Shown: positions 1 through 8,293 of the stretch, one piece after another
Layout of the letters: the number at the start of each line of letters is the position of its first letter
How positions within the stretch are numbered: position 1 is the stretch's first letter
Origin: JBAWWY01 sp037144355
GTDB taxonomy: Bacteria; Bacillota; Clostridia; Peptostreptococcales; Anaerovoracaceae
Assembly: GCA_037144355.1 (NCBI GenBank)
Contig: JBAWWY010000021.1
Span: 1 to 24,752 of the forward strand
DNA length: 24,752 nt
Direction: 5' to 3'
The notes under the pieces: generated by a model
What the model was told of the DNA's origin: nothing
Databases searched by the model: none
What the model saw: the letters and a program-made list of their open reading frames with translations, nothing else
Position numbers and translations under genes: made by a program

Positions 1-237
1 GGAGTAATGCAAAGCCATACTGGAATTGTGGAAGGTGTCACACTTTATAACGGAAATGCAGAAGTTATTTTGGATGGTGCAAGCTACCCAATCAGCAGCG
101 TCATGGAAGTGAAAACTCCAGTGATTACCATACCCGATGCATCAACACTACTTAGCGGTTTAACCAACCCTGCCACTTTAAGCAATTCAATAACAGATAT
201 TTCCGGCACGGGGGATGATGTGGTAGAGGAGATTTAA
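1..237 (+). CDS. flgD: Flagellar hook-assembly (hook cap) protein FlgD, 3' end only
   Basis: The open frame runs in from the left edge and stops with TAA at 235-237, so only about the last 78 residues are visible. An ATG lies at position 7, but the frame is open before it and GGAG would sit only 2 bases away, so I treat this as the tail of a longer gene. The visible part has the short beta-rich pattern typical of the FlgD C-terminal region (TGIVEGVTLYNG, then LDGASYPISSV), followed by a Ser/Thr/Asp-rich tail. FlgD caps the growing hook and is needed for FlgE polymerisation. The next gene begins one base after the stop, and flgE follows, as expected for flgD. Identification rests on this short tail and on context. 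Confidence 0.7.
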   Translation, partial: GVMQSHTGIVEGVTLYNGNAEVILDGASYPISSVMEVKTPVITIPDASTLLSGLTNPATLSNSITDISGTGDDVVEEI

Positions 238-238
238 A

Positions 239-646
239 ATGTCCGACCAGACTATAGGAAAAAATTACAACATGAACGATGCCCTTGTCCGGCAGGCTGA
301 AAGAATAAAATCAAACAATAGCCAGGAAGCCATAAATATCAAACCGGTTTCAGGACGTTCGTTTCAGGAAATACTACAAGAACAATTAAAAACCCAGGTG
401 TCTTTTTCCAAACATGCCACCCAAAGATTTCTAGAGAGAAACATACAAATGTCACCAGAAGAAATGACTAAATTGAATGAGGCTTGCGACAAGGCGACAC
501 AGAAAGGCATAAGAGACGCATTGGTAATAATGGACAGGGCTGCATTTATTGTAAACACGCCAAATAAACTTGTAGTAACAGTTGTAGATAAAAATGAAAT
601 GCAAAACAACGTTTTCACTCAAATAGACGGCGCCGTATTTTTATAG
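239..646 (+). CDS. Small flagellar-operon protein (TIGR02530-like)
   Basis: This 135-residue protein has a disordered, basic, Asn/Gln-rich N-terminal half and a compact C-terminal domain beginning near residue 58 (FSKHATQRFLERNI), with a hydrophobic core around ALVIMDRAAFIVN and VVTVVDKNEMQNNVF. This matches the small protein coded between flgD and flgE in many Clostridia and Bacilli, known only as a flagellar operon protein. Its molecular role is not established; position suggests a part in hook assembly or hook-length control. No signal peptide or membrane segment is seen. The ATG at 239 follows GAGGAGATTTAAA at good spacing and lies one base after the flgD stop, so the two are probably translationally coupled. 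Confidence 0.75.
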   Translation: MSDQTIGKNYNMNDALVRQAERIKSNNSQEAINIKPVSGRSFQEILQEQLKTQVSFSKHATQRFLERNIQMSPEEMTKLNEACDKATQKGIRDALVIMDRAAFIVNTPNKLVVTVVDKNEMQNNVFTQIDGAVFL

Positions 647-668
647 CTGGACCTGATATAGGGGGCTA

Positions 669-698
669 TGAAGATCCCGAACGATGGACGGATCTTCA
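669..698 (+). promoter_or_regulatory. Stem-loop in the flgE leader
   Basis: TGAAGATCC at 669-677 pairs perfectly with GGATCTTCA at 690-698, giving a 9-bp stem around a 12-base loop (678-689) that contains ATGGA. No T-tract follows, so it is not an intrinsic terminator. It lies inside the 87-base gap between the previous gene and the preferred flgE start at 734, about 20 bases before the flgE ribosome-binding site. It could set flgE mRNA stability or bind a regulator. No known riboswitch class was recognised. Confidence 0.5.
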
Positions 699-733
699 GA
701 CGGCAAAGTGTAATCATGAAAGGATTATATAAG

Positions 734-2227
734 ATGTTAGGATCAATGTATTCAGCAGTTTCAGGATTGGCTGCACATCAGACCAAAATGAATGTAATCG
801 GAAACAATATAGCCAATGTAAACACATACGGATTCAAATCCAGCAGAGTTACATTTTCAGATGTATTTTATCAGACAATAAGCGGCGCCTCGGCACCTGT
901 ACCAAACAGTACGGGGGGAACAAACCCAACACAGCTTGGATATGGAGCCAAAGTCAACTCCATAGATGTTATAAATACAAGAGCTGGAAGTGCAACAACT
1001 GATAGAGCGATGGATATATATATAAATGGTGAGGGATATATACCAGTAAAGGATGCCGATGGAGCTATCAAATATACCCGTGTTGGAATACTTGGATTTG
1101 ATGTGAGTGGCAACCTGGTTGATTCCAACGGAAACATGGTACTTGGAATTCCAACCGATCCAACTACAGGCAAACCTAAACTCAACGCTGATGGAACCGT
1201 GGACAAGGCAAGCCTGGTACCAATCAATGTTCCACCTGCCAAGCTGGATACTTACTCAGGAATAACTATTGGACAGACTGGTGAAATTACCGCAGTTGCA
1301 CAAGGAGCACCAGTTATGAATCCATCAACAAACTCAAGCTGGTTAAGTGGTAATACTATTGCTGCAACATCACTTTACAACGGCCAACTTACCATGAAAT
1401 CGGAAGTAACCAAAGTGGAATTCGCACCGGCTACGGGGGTTCATGGAGTCGCAGTTGACAGTGGAGCCAATATAATTGGAGATATGAAAATCTCCATAAC
1501 TGGAGCTGGAACAGTTGCCGATCCATATGCATTCAACTTAAATTACACTGACAAAGACGGCAATAATGTAGACGGTTTAAATGGCACTGTAGATGCTAGT
1601 GGCAATGTTTCTTTTGACATTCTTGCAAAAGATGGGACAACAGTTAGCGGAAAAGTGACAATTGACCGCTCAGGGGCAACACCATATACCATGCCAACCG
1701 TTCCTGCTACATATGTGCCACTTGGTGCTGTAAAGGCAACTGAGGCAATTATAACCGCTTCAACATTTTTGAAGTCGGGAGCAGCCATAACCATCGGCCC
1801 ATCAACATGGACATCAACATCGCCATCGGTGGACTTGGGAGATATTAGGTTGAATATAACAAAAGCAGATTTTGAAAAATTAGGGAACATACAGGATGGA
1901 ACTTTGCTGGGCAACGTGGGAATAGGAGCTGGAGTGCCAATCAAGATTGCTAATCTTGCAAATGTGAAATTTACCAATTCCGATGGACTTGCTCAAAGTG
2001 GAGAAGGTTACTTTGTTGAAACCGCCAACTCAGGCATTCCAATAGGTGGAATCCCAGGCAGCCAGGGAACAGGATCATTCAGAGCAGGTGCCTTGGAAAT
2101 GTCCAATGTGGATCTTTCAAGAGAATTTACCGAAATGATCATAACGCAAAGAGGTTTTCAAGCAAATACTAGAATGATAACCGTATCAGACGAAATGCTT
2201 AACGAACTTGTCAGCATGAAAAGATAA
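734..2227 (+). CDS. flgE: Flagellar hook protein FlgE
   Basis: FlgE subunits polymerise into the hook, the universal joint between rod and filament. The start MLGSMYSAVSGLAAHQTKMN and the following IGNNIANVNTYGFKSSR motif (residues ~21-37) are the classical N-terminal helix of rod/hook proteins. The end, EMIITQRGFQANTRMITVSDEML, is the matching C-terminal coiled-coil helix. I chose the ATG at 734 because AAGGA at 719-723 sits about 10 bases upstream and the protein then begins as hook proteins do. The frame is open back to an ATG at 668, but that start would add 22 unrelated residues coded by a hairpin. At 497 residues it is far longer than B. subtilis FlgE (~264); the extra length is in the surface-exposed middle domains, rich in Thr, Gly and Asp. 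Confidence 0.95.
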   Translation: MLGSMYSAVSGLAAHQTKMNVIGNNIANVNTYGFKSSRVTFSDVFYQTISGASAPVPNSTGGTNPTQLGYGAKVNSIDVINTRAGSATTDRAMDIYINGEGYIPVKDADGAIKYTRVGILGFDVSGNLVDSNGNMVLGIPTDPTTGKPKLNADGTVDKASLVPINVPPAKLDTYSGITIGQTGEITAVAQGAPVMNPSTNSSWLSGNTIAATSLYNGQLTMKSEVTKVEFAPATGVHGVAVDSGANIIGDMKISITGAGTVADPYAFNLNYTDKDGNNVDGLNGTVDASGNVSFDILAKDGTTVSGKVTIDRSGATPYTMPTVPATYVPLGAVKATEAIITASTFLKSGAAITIGPSTWTSTSPSVDLGDIRLNITKADFEKLGNIQDGTLLGNVGIGAGVPIKIANLANVKFTNSDGLAQSGEGYFVETANSGIPIGGIPGSQGTGSFRAGALEMSNVDLSREFTEMIITQRGFQANTRMITVSDEMLNELVSMKR

Positions 2228-2273
2228 ACAGATAAATAATTAATAGGCAACAATTGAAGTTTTGGAGGGGAAA

Positions 2274-2459
2274 ATGATTACACTTACCAAGTTGAACGAA
2301 GAGAGTTTCATTTTAAACAGCGACCTTATTGAAATCATTGAAGAACGCCCAGATACTACGATTCAATTAGTAAGTGGTGAATATTTCCTTGTAGCAGAAA
2401 GCGCAGCTGAGATCGTAAAAAGAATTATTGCCTATAAGAGAAAACTTTATAGGAAGTAA
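2274..2459 (+). CDS. flbD: FlbD/SwrD family flagellar protein
   Basis: A 61-residue protein beginning MITLTKLNEESFILN, followed by DLIEIIEERPDTTIQLVSGE and a C-terminal helix ending in basic residues. This is the FlbD family (YlzI/SwrD in B. subtilis), where SwrD is known to raise flagellar power for swarming; the mechanism is unclear. The start is the ATG at 2274, preceded by GGAGGGG at 2264-2270; the in-frame TTG at 2262 lies in that ribosome-binding site. In B. subtilis the next gene is fliL and in many Clostridia motA, motB and fliL follow, but here fliM comes directly, 41 bases on. Confidence 0.88.
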   Translation: MITLTKLNEESFILNSDLIEIIEERPDTTIQLVSGEYFLVAESAAEIVKRIIAYKRKLYRK

Positions 2460-2500
2460 AACCAGAGATAAAAGCAACTTGAAAGAAAGGAGGAGAGCAT

Positions 2501-3526
2501 ATGGCTGAAATTTTATCCCAAAGCCAGATAGACAATCTGCTTAACAGTTTGATCAGCGGAGCTAAAGATATTGAAGTTGTAGAGCAGGAGCAGACCCACA
2601 AGAAAATCAAGGAATATGATTTCAGAAGTCCAAAGCTTTTTACCAGGGAGCAACTCAAAATATTATTCAGTATTTATGAGAATTACTCCAGAATACTCTC
2701 CTCCCATATTACAGGAATACTGCAGACCTTTTGCAAAATAGAAATAATTGAAGTTGAAGAGCAGCAGTACCACGAGTTCAATAATGCATTGCCAGATTCA
2801 GTACTAGTGGGAATAATTGATTTTGCCATCAACAACGGCGAAGCTGAACAGGACCTAGTACTTATGGACATGGCAAAAGACATCGGATTTTGTGTAATTG
2901 ACAGGTTGCTTGGCGGAAGTGGTAAACCACTATTGGCTGATAGGGAATTTACTGAAATCGAATATGGATTGTTGGAATATCTTTTTAAAGGAATGATTCC
3001 ACTAATGCGGAACTCATGGTTCGACTATATAGAAATAAAACCAAAACTACTGAAGATTGAAACGAATTCAAGAATATTGCAAGGTATCAGCGCTGACGAA
3101 AATGTGGTGATTGTGGTAATGAACATGCAGATAAATGAAACGCAAGGGAAAATCAATATCTGCATACCTGGAATGATTCTGGACACCATGTTGAAAATAA
3201 TAGGATTGCAAACCAAAAAGAGCATAAGGCGTGGAGATCCATCCACCGAAGAGCAAAGAAGAGCCGCAATAACTGGAGAAGTGGTCAAGTCAAGCCTGGA
3301 AATGACAGGTATTCTGGGAACCGCTCAAGTATTGTCTCGAGACCTTATAGAGCTTGAAATCGGAGACATAATCAAATTAGACACTTCAAGAAAGTCGTTT
3401 GTGGATATAAACATAGAAGATGAGACATGGTTCAAAGGAGAGATAGGATCATACAATAAAAAAAAGGCCATAATTATCAAGGAAATTTTAAGGCGAGAGG
3501 GTGAGGGGAAAAATGAGCAATCTTGA
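2501..3526 (+). CDS. fliM: Flagellar motor switch protein FliM
   Basis: FliM forms the C-ring middle section and receives phosphorylated CheY to set rotor direction. The N-terminus carries the CheY-P docking motif ILSQSQIDNLLNSL (residues ~4-17), then the FRSPKLFTREQLKIL entry to the middle CheC-like domain (~45-235), and a C-terminal SpoA/FliN-like domain (~255-330, with VLSRDLIELEIGDIIKLD). The length of 341 residues is normal. AAAGGAGGAG directly precedes the ATG. The 3' end overlaps fliY by 14 bases, indicating translational coupling of two proteins that assemble together. Confidence 0.97.
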   Translation: MAEILSQSQIDNLLNSLISGAKDIEVVEQEQTHKKIKEYDFRSPKLFTREQLKILFSIYENYSRILSSHITGILQTFCKIEIIEVEEQQYHEFNNALPDSVLVGIIDFAINNGEAEQDLVLMDMAKDIGFCVIDRLLGGSGKPLLADREFTEIEYGLLEYLFKGMIPLMRNSWFDYIEIKPKLLKIETNSRILQGISADENVVIVVMNMQINETQGKINICIPGMILDTMLKIIGLQTKKSIRRGDPSTEEQRRAAITGEVVKSSLEMTGILGTAQVLSRDLIELEIGDIIKLDTSRKSFVDINIEDETWFKGEIGSYNKKKAIIIKEILRREGEGKNEQS

Positions 3527-4595
3527 AAACATTCAGAACAAGCTGACTGACATGGAAACGGATGTAATAGGGGAAGTTATGAATATCAGCATGGGAGCTG
3601 CAGCAACGGCTATTTCAACCATACTGGATAAAAAAGTCACTATTACGACTCCTCGCATAGAAACTGTGAACATCCAAGACTTTGATTTCCCAGATCTCGA
3701 ACCCGCTATTGGTGTTTTAATCAAATACGTGGAAGGAATCCAAGGATCAAACGTACTTCTTCTCAAGGAAGAGGATTTGAAGAATATTCTCATACACCTG
3801 CTATCTCTTGATCCTGCTGATGAATTTCAGTTTGATGAAATAAGTACCAGTGCAGTCTGCGAAATCATGAATCAGATGATGGGCTCGGCTGCCAGCGCAC
3901 TTGCATCATTCCTTGGGCATAGCATAAACATATCACCCCCTGAAATAATCAATGTGGAAGATCCAAAAGCAGTTACAGATATGTTTGCATTGAAGGGGAA
4001 TGATCTTGTAAGTATAAAGTTCAACCTGATAATCGACGGTCTTGTTGACAGCGAATTCATAAGTGCCCTAGACCCTGAACTGGCAAGAGAGATTATAGCC
4101 ATGTCACTAGGAGCAAATGATGTGGGAGCATCTGCTGAGGAAAAACCTGTTGAAACCCTGGTTCCATCTCCTCAAAGTGTTCCAATCCCAGCTGAAACAA
4201 ATGCAAGGCATGAGCAGCCAAGAGCACAACCACTTCCACAAAAGCAGGAAGCAGCACCCAGAAAAATGGAGGAAGCAAAGGAATTCGCCTATAAACAGTT
4301 GGAACCATATGGTGAAATTGGTCCTTCGGAGTCTGGAACCAACAATATGGATTTAATCATGTCAGTTCCAATCCAGCTCACGGTGGAACTTGGAAGGGCA
4401 AAGAAAAAAATAAGAGATATTATAGAACTTTCCCAAGGAAATATAATCGAGCTTGACAGACAAGCCGGAGCCCAGGTTGACATAATGGCCAATGGCCGGT
4501 TGATTGCCAAGGGAGATGTGGTTGTTGTAGATGACAACTATAGCGTAAGAATTACAGAGATAGTTAGATCAAAAGATGCAATAACTGAATCATAA
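3513..4595 (+). CDS. fliY: Flagellar switch protein/CheY-P phosphatase FliY
   Basis: FliY is the Gram-positive FliN equivalent that also dephosphorylates CheY-P. Two CheC-type active sites are visible: E21/N24 (GEVMNISMGAA) and E117/N120 (CEIMNQMMGSA), each followed by a downstream proline-containing strand (ITTPRI, ISPPEI). A Pro/Gln-rich linker (~residues 210-260) leads to a C-terminal SpoA domain (IMSVPIQLTVELGRAKKKIRD onward). The total of 360 residues is typical. The ATG at 3513 is chosen over the in-frame GTG at 3501 because GAGGGG lies just upstream and MSNLENIQNKL is a natural start. It overlaps the fliM end, and cheY, its substrate, is the next gene. Confidence 0.95.
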   Translation: MSNLENIQNKLTDMETDVIGEVMNISMGAAATAISTILDKKVTITTPRIETVNIQDFDFPDLEPAIGVLIKYVEGIQGSNVLLLKEEDLKNILIHLLSLDPADEFQFDEISTSAVCEIMNQMMGSAASALASFLGHSINISPPEIINVEDPKAVTDMFALKGNDLVSIKFNLIIDGLVDSEFISALDPELAREIIAMSLGANDVGASAEEKPVETLVPSPQSVPIPAETNARHEQPRAQPLPQKQEAAPRKMEEAKEFAYKQLEPYGEIGPSESGTNNMDLIMSVPIQLTVELGRAKKKIRDIIELSQGNIIELDRQAGAQVDIMANGRLIAKGDVVVVDDNYSVRITEIVRSKDAITES

Positions 4596-4634
4596 ATCAT
4601 TCCAAGGAATGACAAATGGAAAGGAAAAAAAGAA

Positions 4635-4997
4635 ATGGGCAAAATACTAGTAGTTGATGACGCAGCATTCATGAGAATGATGATCAAAGACAACCTGAAA
4701 AAAGCGGGATACTCAGATTTTATTGAAGCGGGCGACGGGGAGGATGCAATTGCCAAATATAACGAACATAAGCCGGATTTGGTCTTGCTAGACATAACAA
4801 TGCCTATCAAGGATGGAATTGCAGCCCTGGAGGCGATTAGATCATCCGATCCAAATGCGAAAGTTGTAATGTGCTCTGCAATGGGACAGGAAGGCATGGT
4901 CGTTGAAGCGATAAAACTTGGAGCAAGAGATTTCATAGTGAAACCTTTTAAACCAGACAGGCTTATTCAGACAGTTAAAAGTGTTCTGGGTGAATAA
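4635..4997 (+). CDS. cheY: Chemotaxis response regulator CheY
   Basis: This is a single receiver domain of 120 residues. All key positions are present: acidic pair D8/D9 (ILVVDDA), phospho-acceptor D53 (LVLLDITMP), the switch Ser at S81 (VVMCSAMGQ) and K103 (FIVKPF). It is phosphorylated by CheA and binds FliM and FliY at the C-ring. GGAAAGG lies upstream of the ATG. The gene sits between the switch genes and the export gate, exactly as in the B. subtilis fla/che operon. Phosphatases FliY and CheC are coded in this window, but no cheA kinase is. Confidence 0.96.
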   Translation: MGKILVVDDAAFMRMMIKDNLKKAGYSDFIEAGDGEDAIAKYNEHKPDLVLLDITMPIKDGIAALEAIRSSDPNAKVVMCSAMGQEGMVVEAIKLGARDFIVKPFKPDRLIQTVKSVLGE

Positions 4998-5009
4998 GGA
5001 GGACAAATC

Positions 5010-5357
5010 GTGATAGGTGATGTATTTTCAATGTTCCTTGCCATCGCAGGCACTATTTTCGTAATACTGCTTACGTATTATGGAAGCAGGTGGTATGCCG
5101 GTAAAATGAGCCATGTGGCAGGTGGCAAGCATATTAAGATAATTGACAGGCTGGTTATAAGCAATACTGGATCCATACTCATTATAGAGATTCAGGATTT
5201 GCAATATATGATTGGAATCAGCGACAAGAATATACAGATGCTTCAAAAGCTGGAAGAGCCAATTAGAAAAGAAGTTGAAGTGGAGAATACAAAAGACAAT
5301 TTTCTGGAAGTATTCAAATCTATGATTCAAAAGGGAAACAAGAATGAAAATATCTGA
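5010..5357 (+). CDS. fliO: Flagellar export-gate assembly protein FliO
   Basis: A 115-residue protein with one N-terminal membrane segment (about residues 5-25, MFLAIAGTIFVILLTYYGS), then a small cytoplasmic domain with IKIIDRLVISNTGSILIIEI, the usual FliO pattern. FliO helps assemble the FliP ring of the type III export gate. The start is GTG at 5010, supported by AAGGAGG eight bases upstream; no ATG lies near. The 3' end overlaps fliP by 14 bases. In older Bacillus nomenclature this position is called fliZ. Confidence 0.85.
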   Translation: MIGDVFSMFLAIAGTIFVILLTYYGSRWYAGKMSHVAGGKHIKIIDRLVISNTGSILIIEIQDLQYMIGISDKNIQMLQKLEEPIRKEVEVENTKDNFLEVFKSMIQKGNKNENI

Positions 5358-6123
5358 CCTATGCAAACTTTTTAAAAATTGGAATATGGCAAGAGTAGCT
5401 GTTATCATAACAAGCATTCTCCTAGTGGCGTGCCTTGGAGCATCCAGCACTTATGCAGCTCCTGCGGGAGTAAGCGTTGCCATGAATGGAAATGGATCTG
5501 ATGTAGTCAAAATCATTATGATTATGACATTGATTACCTTGGGACCATCAGTATTATTGATGATGACATGTTTTACAAGAATTATCATAGTCTTCTCGTT
5601 TTTAAGAAGTGCACTGGGACTTCAACAGAGTCCGCCAAATCAAGTTTTGGTGGGGCTGGCACTCTTTGTAACCTTCTTTATAATGTCTCCGGTTATAAAC
5701 CAAATAAATGAAACAGCTTTAAAACCTTATAATGCCGGCACGATACAGACCCAGGAATTTTTAGAAAGGGCATCAGTACCTCTCAAGGAATTCATGCTAA
5801 AACAGACAACAAGTGACGAAGTGGAGTTGTTTAAGAACCTATCTCCAAACCCAAGCCAAAAAAACGCCACAAAAGAACAATTGTCCATGGAAGTTGTAAT
5901 ACCATCGTTTATCGTCAGCGAACTTAAGAGAGCATTTATAATTGGCTTTTTAATATTCATACCATTTTTAGTAATAGATATGATTGTTGCCAGTACTCTT
6001 ATGTCAATGGGTATGATAATGCTGCCCCCGGTAATGATATCGCTGCCATTCAAAATCATGCTATTCGTGGTTGTGGACGGATGGGGACTTTTAATAAAAA
6101 CCTTGATAATGACTTATAACTAA
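5344..6123 (+). CDS. fliP: Flagellar type III export-gate protein FliP
   Basis: FliP forms the core pentamer of the export gate with FliQ and FliR. The protein has a cleavable signal peptide (residues ~15-37, ending SSTYAA). Helices with the family hallmark FTRIIIVFSFLRSALGLQQSPPNQVLVGLALF follow at about residues 78-110, split in the text here as FTRIIIVFSFLRSALG and QQSPPNQVLVG. The late segment FIVSELKRAFIIGFLIFIPF precedes the final membrane helices and the ending WGLLIKTLIMTYN. Its 259 residues are normal for FliP including the signal. The ATG follows AAGGGA at about 7 bases. Confidence 0.97.
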   Translation: MKISDLCKLFKNWNMARVAVIITSILLVACLGASSTYAAPAGVSVAMNGNGSDVVKIIMIMTLITLGPSVLLMMTCFTRIIIVFSFLRSALGLQQSPPNQVLVGLALFVTFFIMSPVINQINETALKPYNAGTIQTQEFLERASVPLKEFMLKQTTSDEVELFKNLSPNPSQKNATKEQLSMEVVIPSFIVSELKRAFIIGFLIFIPFLVIDMIVASTLMSMGMIMLPPVMISLPFKIMLFVVVDGWGLLIKTLIMTYN

Positions 6124-6139
6124 GGAAAGGACTATATGA

Positions 6140-6406
6140 ATGGATACCGGACAATTAATCGGGATCTTTAGAGATGCCGTTATGACAGGATTTTTAGTGT
6201 CGGGGCCAATATTGGTGGTTAGCATACTGGTCGGTCTGTTCATATCGGTATTGCAAGCGGCTACGTCAATAAATGAGCAAACCATGACATTCGTTCCCAA
6301 GCTACTGGTTATTGGATTGGTCTTAATACTAACAGGTGGGTGGATGCTTCAGCAGATGGTTGATCTTGTTTACAGGATATTTGAATTTATTGCGGTATCT
6401 ATTTGA
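6140..6406 (+). CDS. fliQ: Flagellar type III export-gate protein FliQ
   Basis: An 88-residue protein with two membrane helices (about 18-38 and 54-76), carrying the FliQ pattern VSILVGLFISVLQAATSINEQTM in between, of which FISVLQAATSINEQTM is the most conserved part. It packs around the FliP-FliR core of the export gate. The ATG at 6140 is preferred over the out-of-frame ATG at 6136 and is served by GAAAGGA at 6125-6131. It lies 16 bases after the fliP stop. Confidence 0.95.
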   Translation: MDTGQLIGIFRDAVMTGFLVSGPILVVSILVGLFISVLQAATSINEQTMTFVPKLLVIGLVLILTGGWMLQQMVDLVYRIFEFIAVSI

Positions 6407-6441
6407 AAAATTAAGACTTTACGGAAATATTGGAGACAGCT

Positions 6442-7209
6442 TTGAATTTAGATATGAACAGCTACATGATATTTTTATTCATCACTTGCAGGATTGGCGG
6501 TTTGATATTTTTCAATCCAATATTCGGCAGACGAAACATTCCAGCTATTGTAAAAGTTGGTCTTTCCCTTGGAATAGCAATCAGCCTGGCACCTGGGAAT
6601 TCCAATCTACAAGTATTGGACTATACATCCCTTGAACTTATATATGTGATGACTAAAGAGTTTGCAGTAGGATATGCACTTGGATTTATTACACAGCTAT
6701 TTATGGCACTCTTCAATATAGGAGGAGAAATAATAGATTTGCAGATGGGGCTTGGAATGGCAACTATGTATGACCCAACAAGCAATTCGCAAATTTCTAT
6801 AAATGGAAAACAAATCACAATTATGTACACATTGCTTTTTTTTATAACAAACAGCCATATAGCATTGCTTAAAATTGCTGCCAAATCATTCAGCGTAGTG
6901 CCAATAGGAATGACTGCAATAAATGGCAAAATTGGACTTTATATCATGGAATTATTTGGATACATTCTCCTATATGCGGTGCAACTGGCTCTGCCGATAA
7001 TTGTAACCCAGATAATGGTTGAAGTTGCCGTGGGGATCATGATGAAGGTAGTTCCAAATGTAAACGTATTTGTTATAAACCTTCAATTGAAGCTGATAAT
7101 AGGAACAATAGTCATTTTGACTATAATACCATCGCTGGTTGATTTTCTTGGGAAAGTGAATCTAATCATGCTATTTAGGGCGAAGGAAATCCTTACATTC
7201 TTCAGTTAG
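6442..7209 (+). CDS. fliR: Flagellar type III export-gate protein FliR
   Basis: FliR completes the FliPQR export channel. The sequence is strongly hydrophobic with about six membrane helices and has the family features RIGGLIFFNPIFGRRNIP near the N-terminus and GGEIIDLQMGLGMATMYDP in the middle. The start is uncertain. The frame opens with TTG at 6430, but a second TTG at 6442 has GGAG at 6432-6435 six bases ahead and gives MNLDMNSYMIFLF, the better match to the usual FliR beginning; an ATG at 6454 is also possible. With 6442 the protein is 255 residues, normal for FliR. It is a separate gene from flhB, not fused as in some Clostridia. Confidence 0.93.
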   Translation: MNLDMNSYMIFLFITCRIGGLIFFNPIFGRRNIPAIVKVGLSLGIAISLAPGNSNLQVLDYTSLELIYVMTKEFAVGYALGFITQLFMALFNIGGEIIDLQMGLGMATMYDPTSNSQISINGKQITIMYTLLFFITNSHIALLKIAAKSFSVVPIGMTAINGKIGLYIMELFGYILLYAVQLALPIIVTQIMVEVAVGIMMKVVPNVNVFVINLQLKLIIGTIVILTIIPSLVDFLGKVNLIMLFRAKEILTFFS

Positions 7210-7231
7210 GATTAAAGAGGGGTGAGTTGCT

Positions 7232-8293
7232 TTGGCAGAACTGAATAAAACGGAAAAAGCGACCCCGAAAAAGCGGAAGGATGAGAGGAAAAAAGGCAAT
7301 GCATTTCAGAGCAAGGATGCAATAAGCATCGTAGTTCTTATACTTGCATTCATAATGATTGGAAAGACTGGGGGGTTCATCGCAAGGCAGGTCTTTAACC
7401 TATACTTGGACCAGCTTGACAGGATTTTATCAGTAAATGTACTGAATCCAGCAGTGATATTTGCAATAATGATAGAAAGCTTCAAAGTATTTATAATGTC
7501 AGGCTTGCCAATCATGTTGTTGATATCCGTAACTATTATTCTAATGACAGGGGTACAGACCAGATTTCTGATTTCTGGGGATTTGATAAAATTTAAATAT
7601 AGCAGAATCAGCATAATTCAGGGTACAAAAAAGCTTTTTTCCCTTAGGTCAGTGGTAGAACTGGTCAAATCATTGATAAAAATAGGAGTAATTATCCTGA
7701 TCATATATACAAATTTGAAGAGTTTGCTCGTTTTCACTCCAGACATGATGAATACAGGAATAGTGGAGACTGTGCTATTCATGAAAAGTAGAATACTTTC
7801 ACTGGTTTACAGCATATGCATGATATTTGTAGCTGTGGCGATTCTGGATTATGCATATCAATGGTATGACTACGAAAAGAAATTGAAGATGTCCAAACAG
7901 GAAGTAAAGGATGAGTACAAGCAAACTGAAGGAGATCCATTCATAAAAGGAAAGATAAAAGAAAAGCAGCAGAAGATGAGTATGAATCGAATGATTCAGA
8001 AAGTGCCTACTGCAGATGTAATAGTAAGAAATCCGACCCATTTCGCGGTCGCTTTAAAATACAATATTGACAAGGATATGGCGCCAATAGTAGTGGCCAA
8101 AGGACAAGACTACATGGCTGCAAGGATTATAAGAATAGCTGAGGAGCACAAGATTATTATTGTTGAGAATGTTCCTCTGGCTAGGGCCCTATACCAGCAA
8201 GTGAGAATTGATGATTATATACCGGGAGAATTCTACAAGACCGTTGCCGAACTTATGGCCTGGGTCTATGGAGAAAAGAAAGGAAAGAAATGA
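7232..8293 (+). CDS. flhB: Flagellar export substrate-specificity switch FlhB
   Basis: FlhB controls the change from rod/hook export to filament export. The N-terminus is highly basic (KTEKATPKKRKDERKKGN), as in all FlhB, then four membrane helices lead to the soluble domain. The self-cleavage motif N-P-T-H is intact at residues 267-270 (VIVRNPTHFAVAL), so autocleavage between N267 and P268 is expected. The start is TTG at 7232, with AGAGGGG upstream. 353 residues is normal. The stop overlaps the flhA start by four bases (ATGA). Confidence 0.97.
   Translation: MAELNKTEKATPKKRKDERKKGNAFQSKDAISIVVLILAFIMIGKTGGFIARQVFNLYLDQLDRILSVNVLNPAVIFAIMIESFKVFIMSGLPIMLLISVTIILMTGVQTRFLISGDLIKFKYSRISIIQGTKKLFSLRSVVELVKSLIKIGVIILIIYTNLKSLLVFTPDMMNTGIVETVLFMKSRILSLVYSICMIFVAVAILDYAYQWYDYEKKLKMSKQEVKDEYKQTEGDPFIKGKIKEKQQKMSMNRMIQKVPTADVIVRNPTHFAVALKYNIDKDMAPIVVAKGQDYMAARIIRIAEEHKIIIVENVPLARALYQQVRIDDYIPGEFYKTVAELMAWVYGEKKGKK

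Noticed and set aside
669..714. Possible c-di-GMP riboswitch before flgE (GGCAAAG after the hairpin recalls the conserved riboswitch core)
   Set aside because: The paired-helix layout and the conserved GGCAAACC and GGACGCAAAGCC elements of the type I class are not present; only a simple hairpin is supported.
4597..4612. Palindrome TCATTCCAAGGAATGA between fliY and cheY as terminator or operator
   Set aside because: Loop is only 2-4 bases with a short A+T-rich stem and no T-tract; continuation of the operon through cheY is expected.
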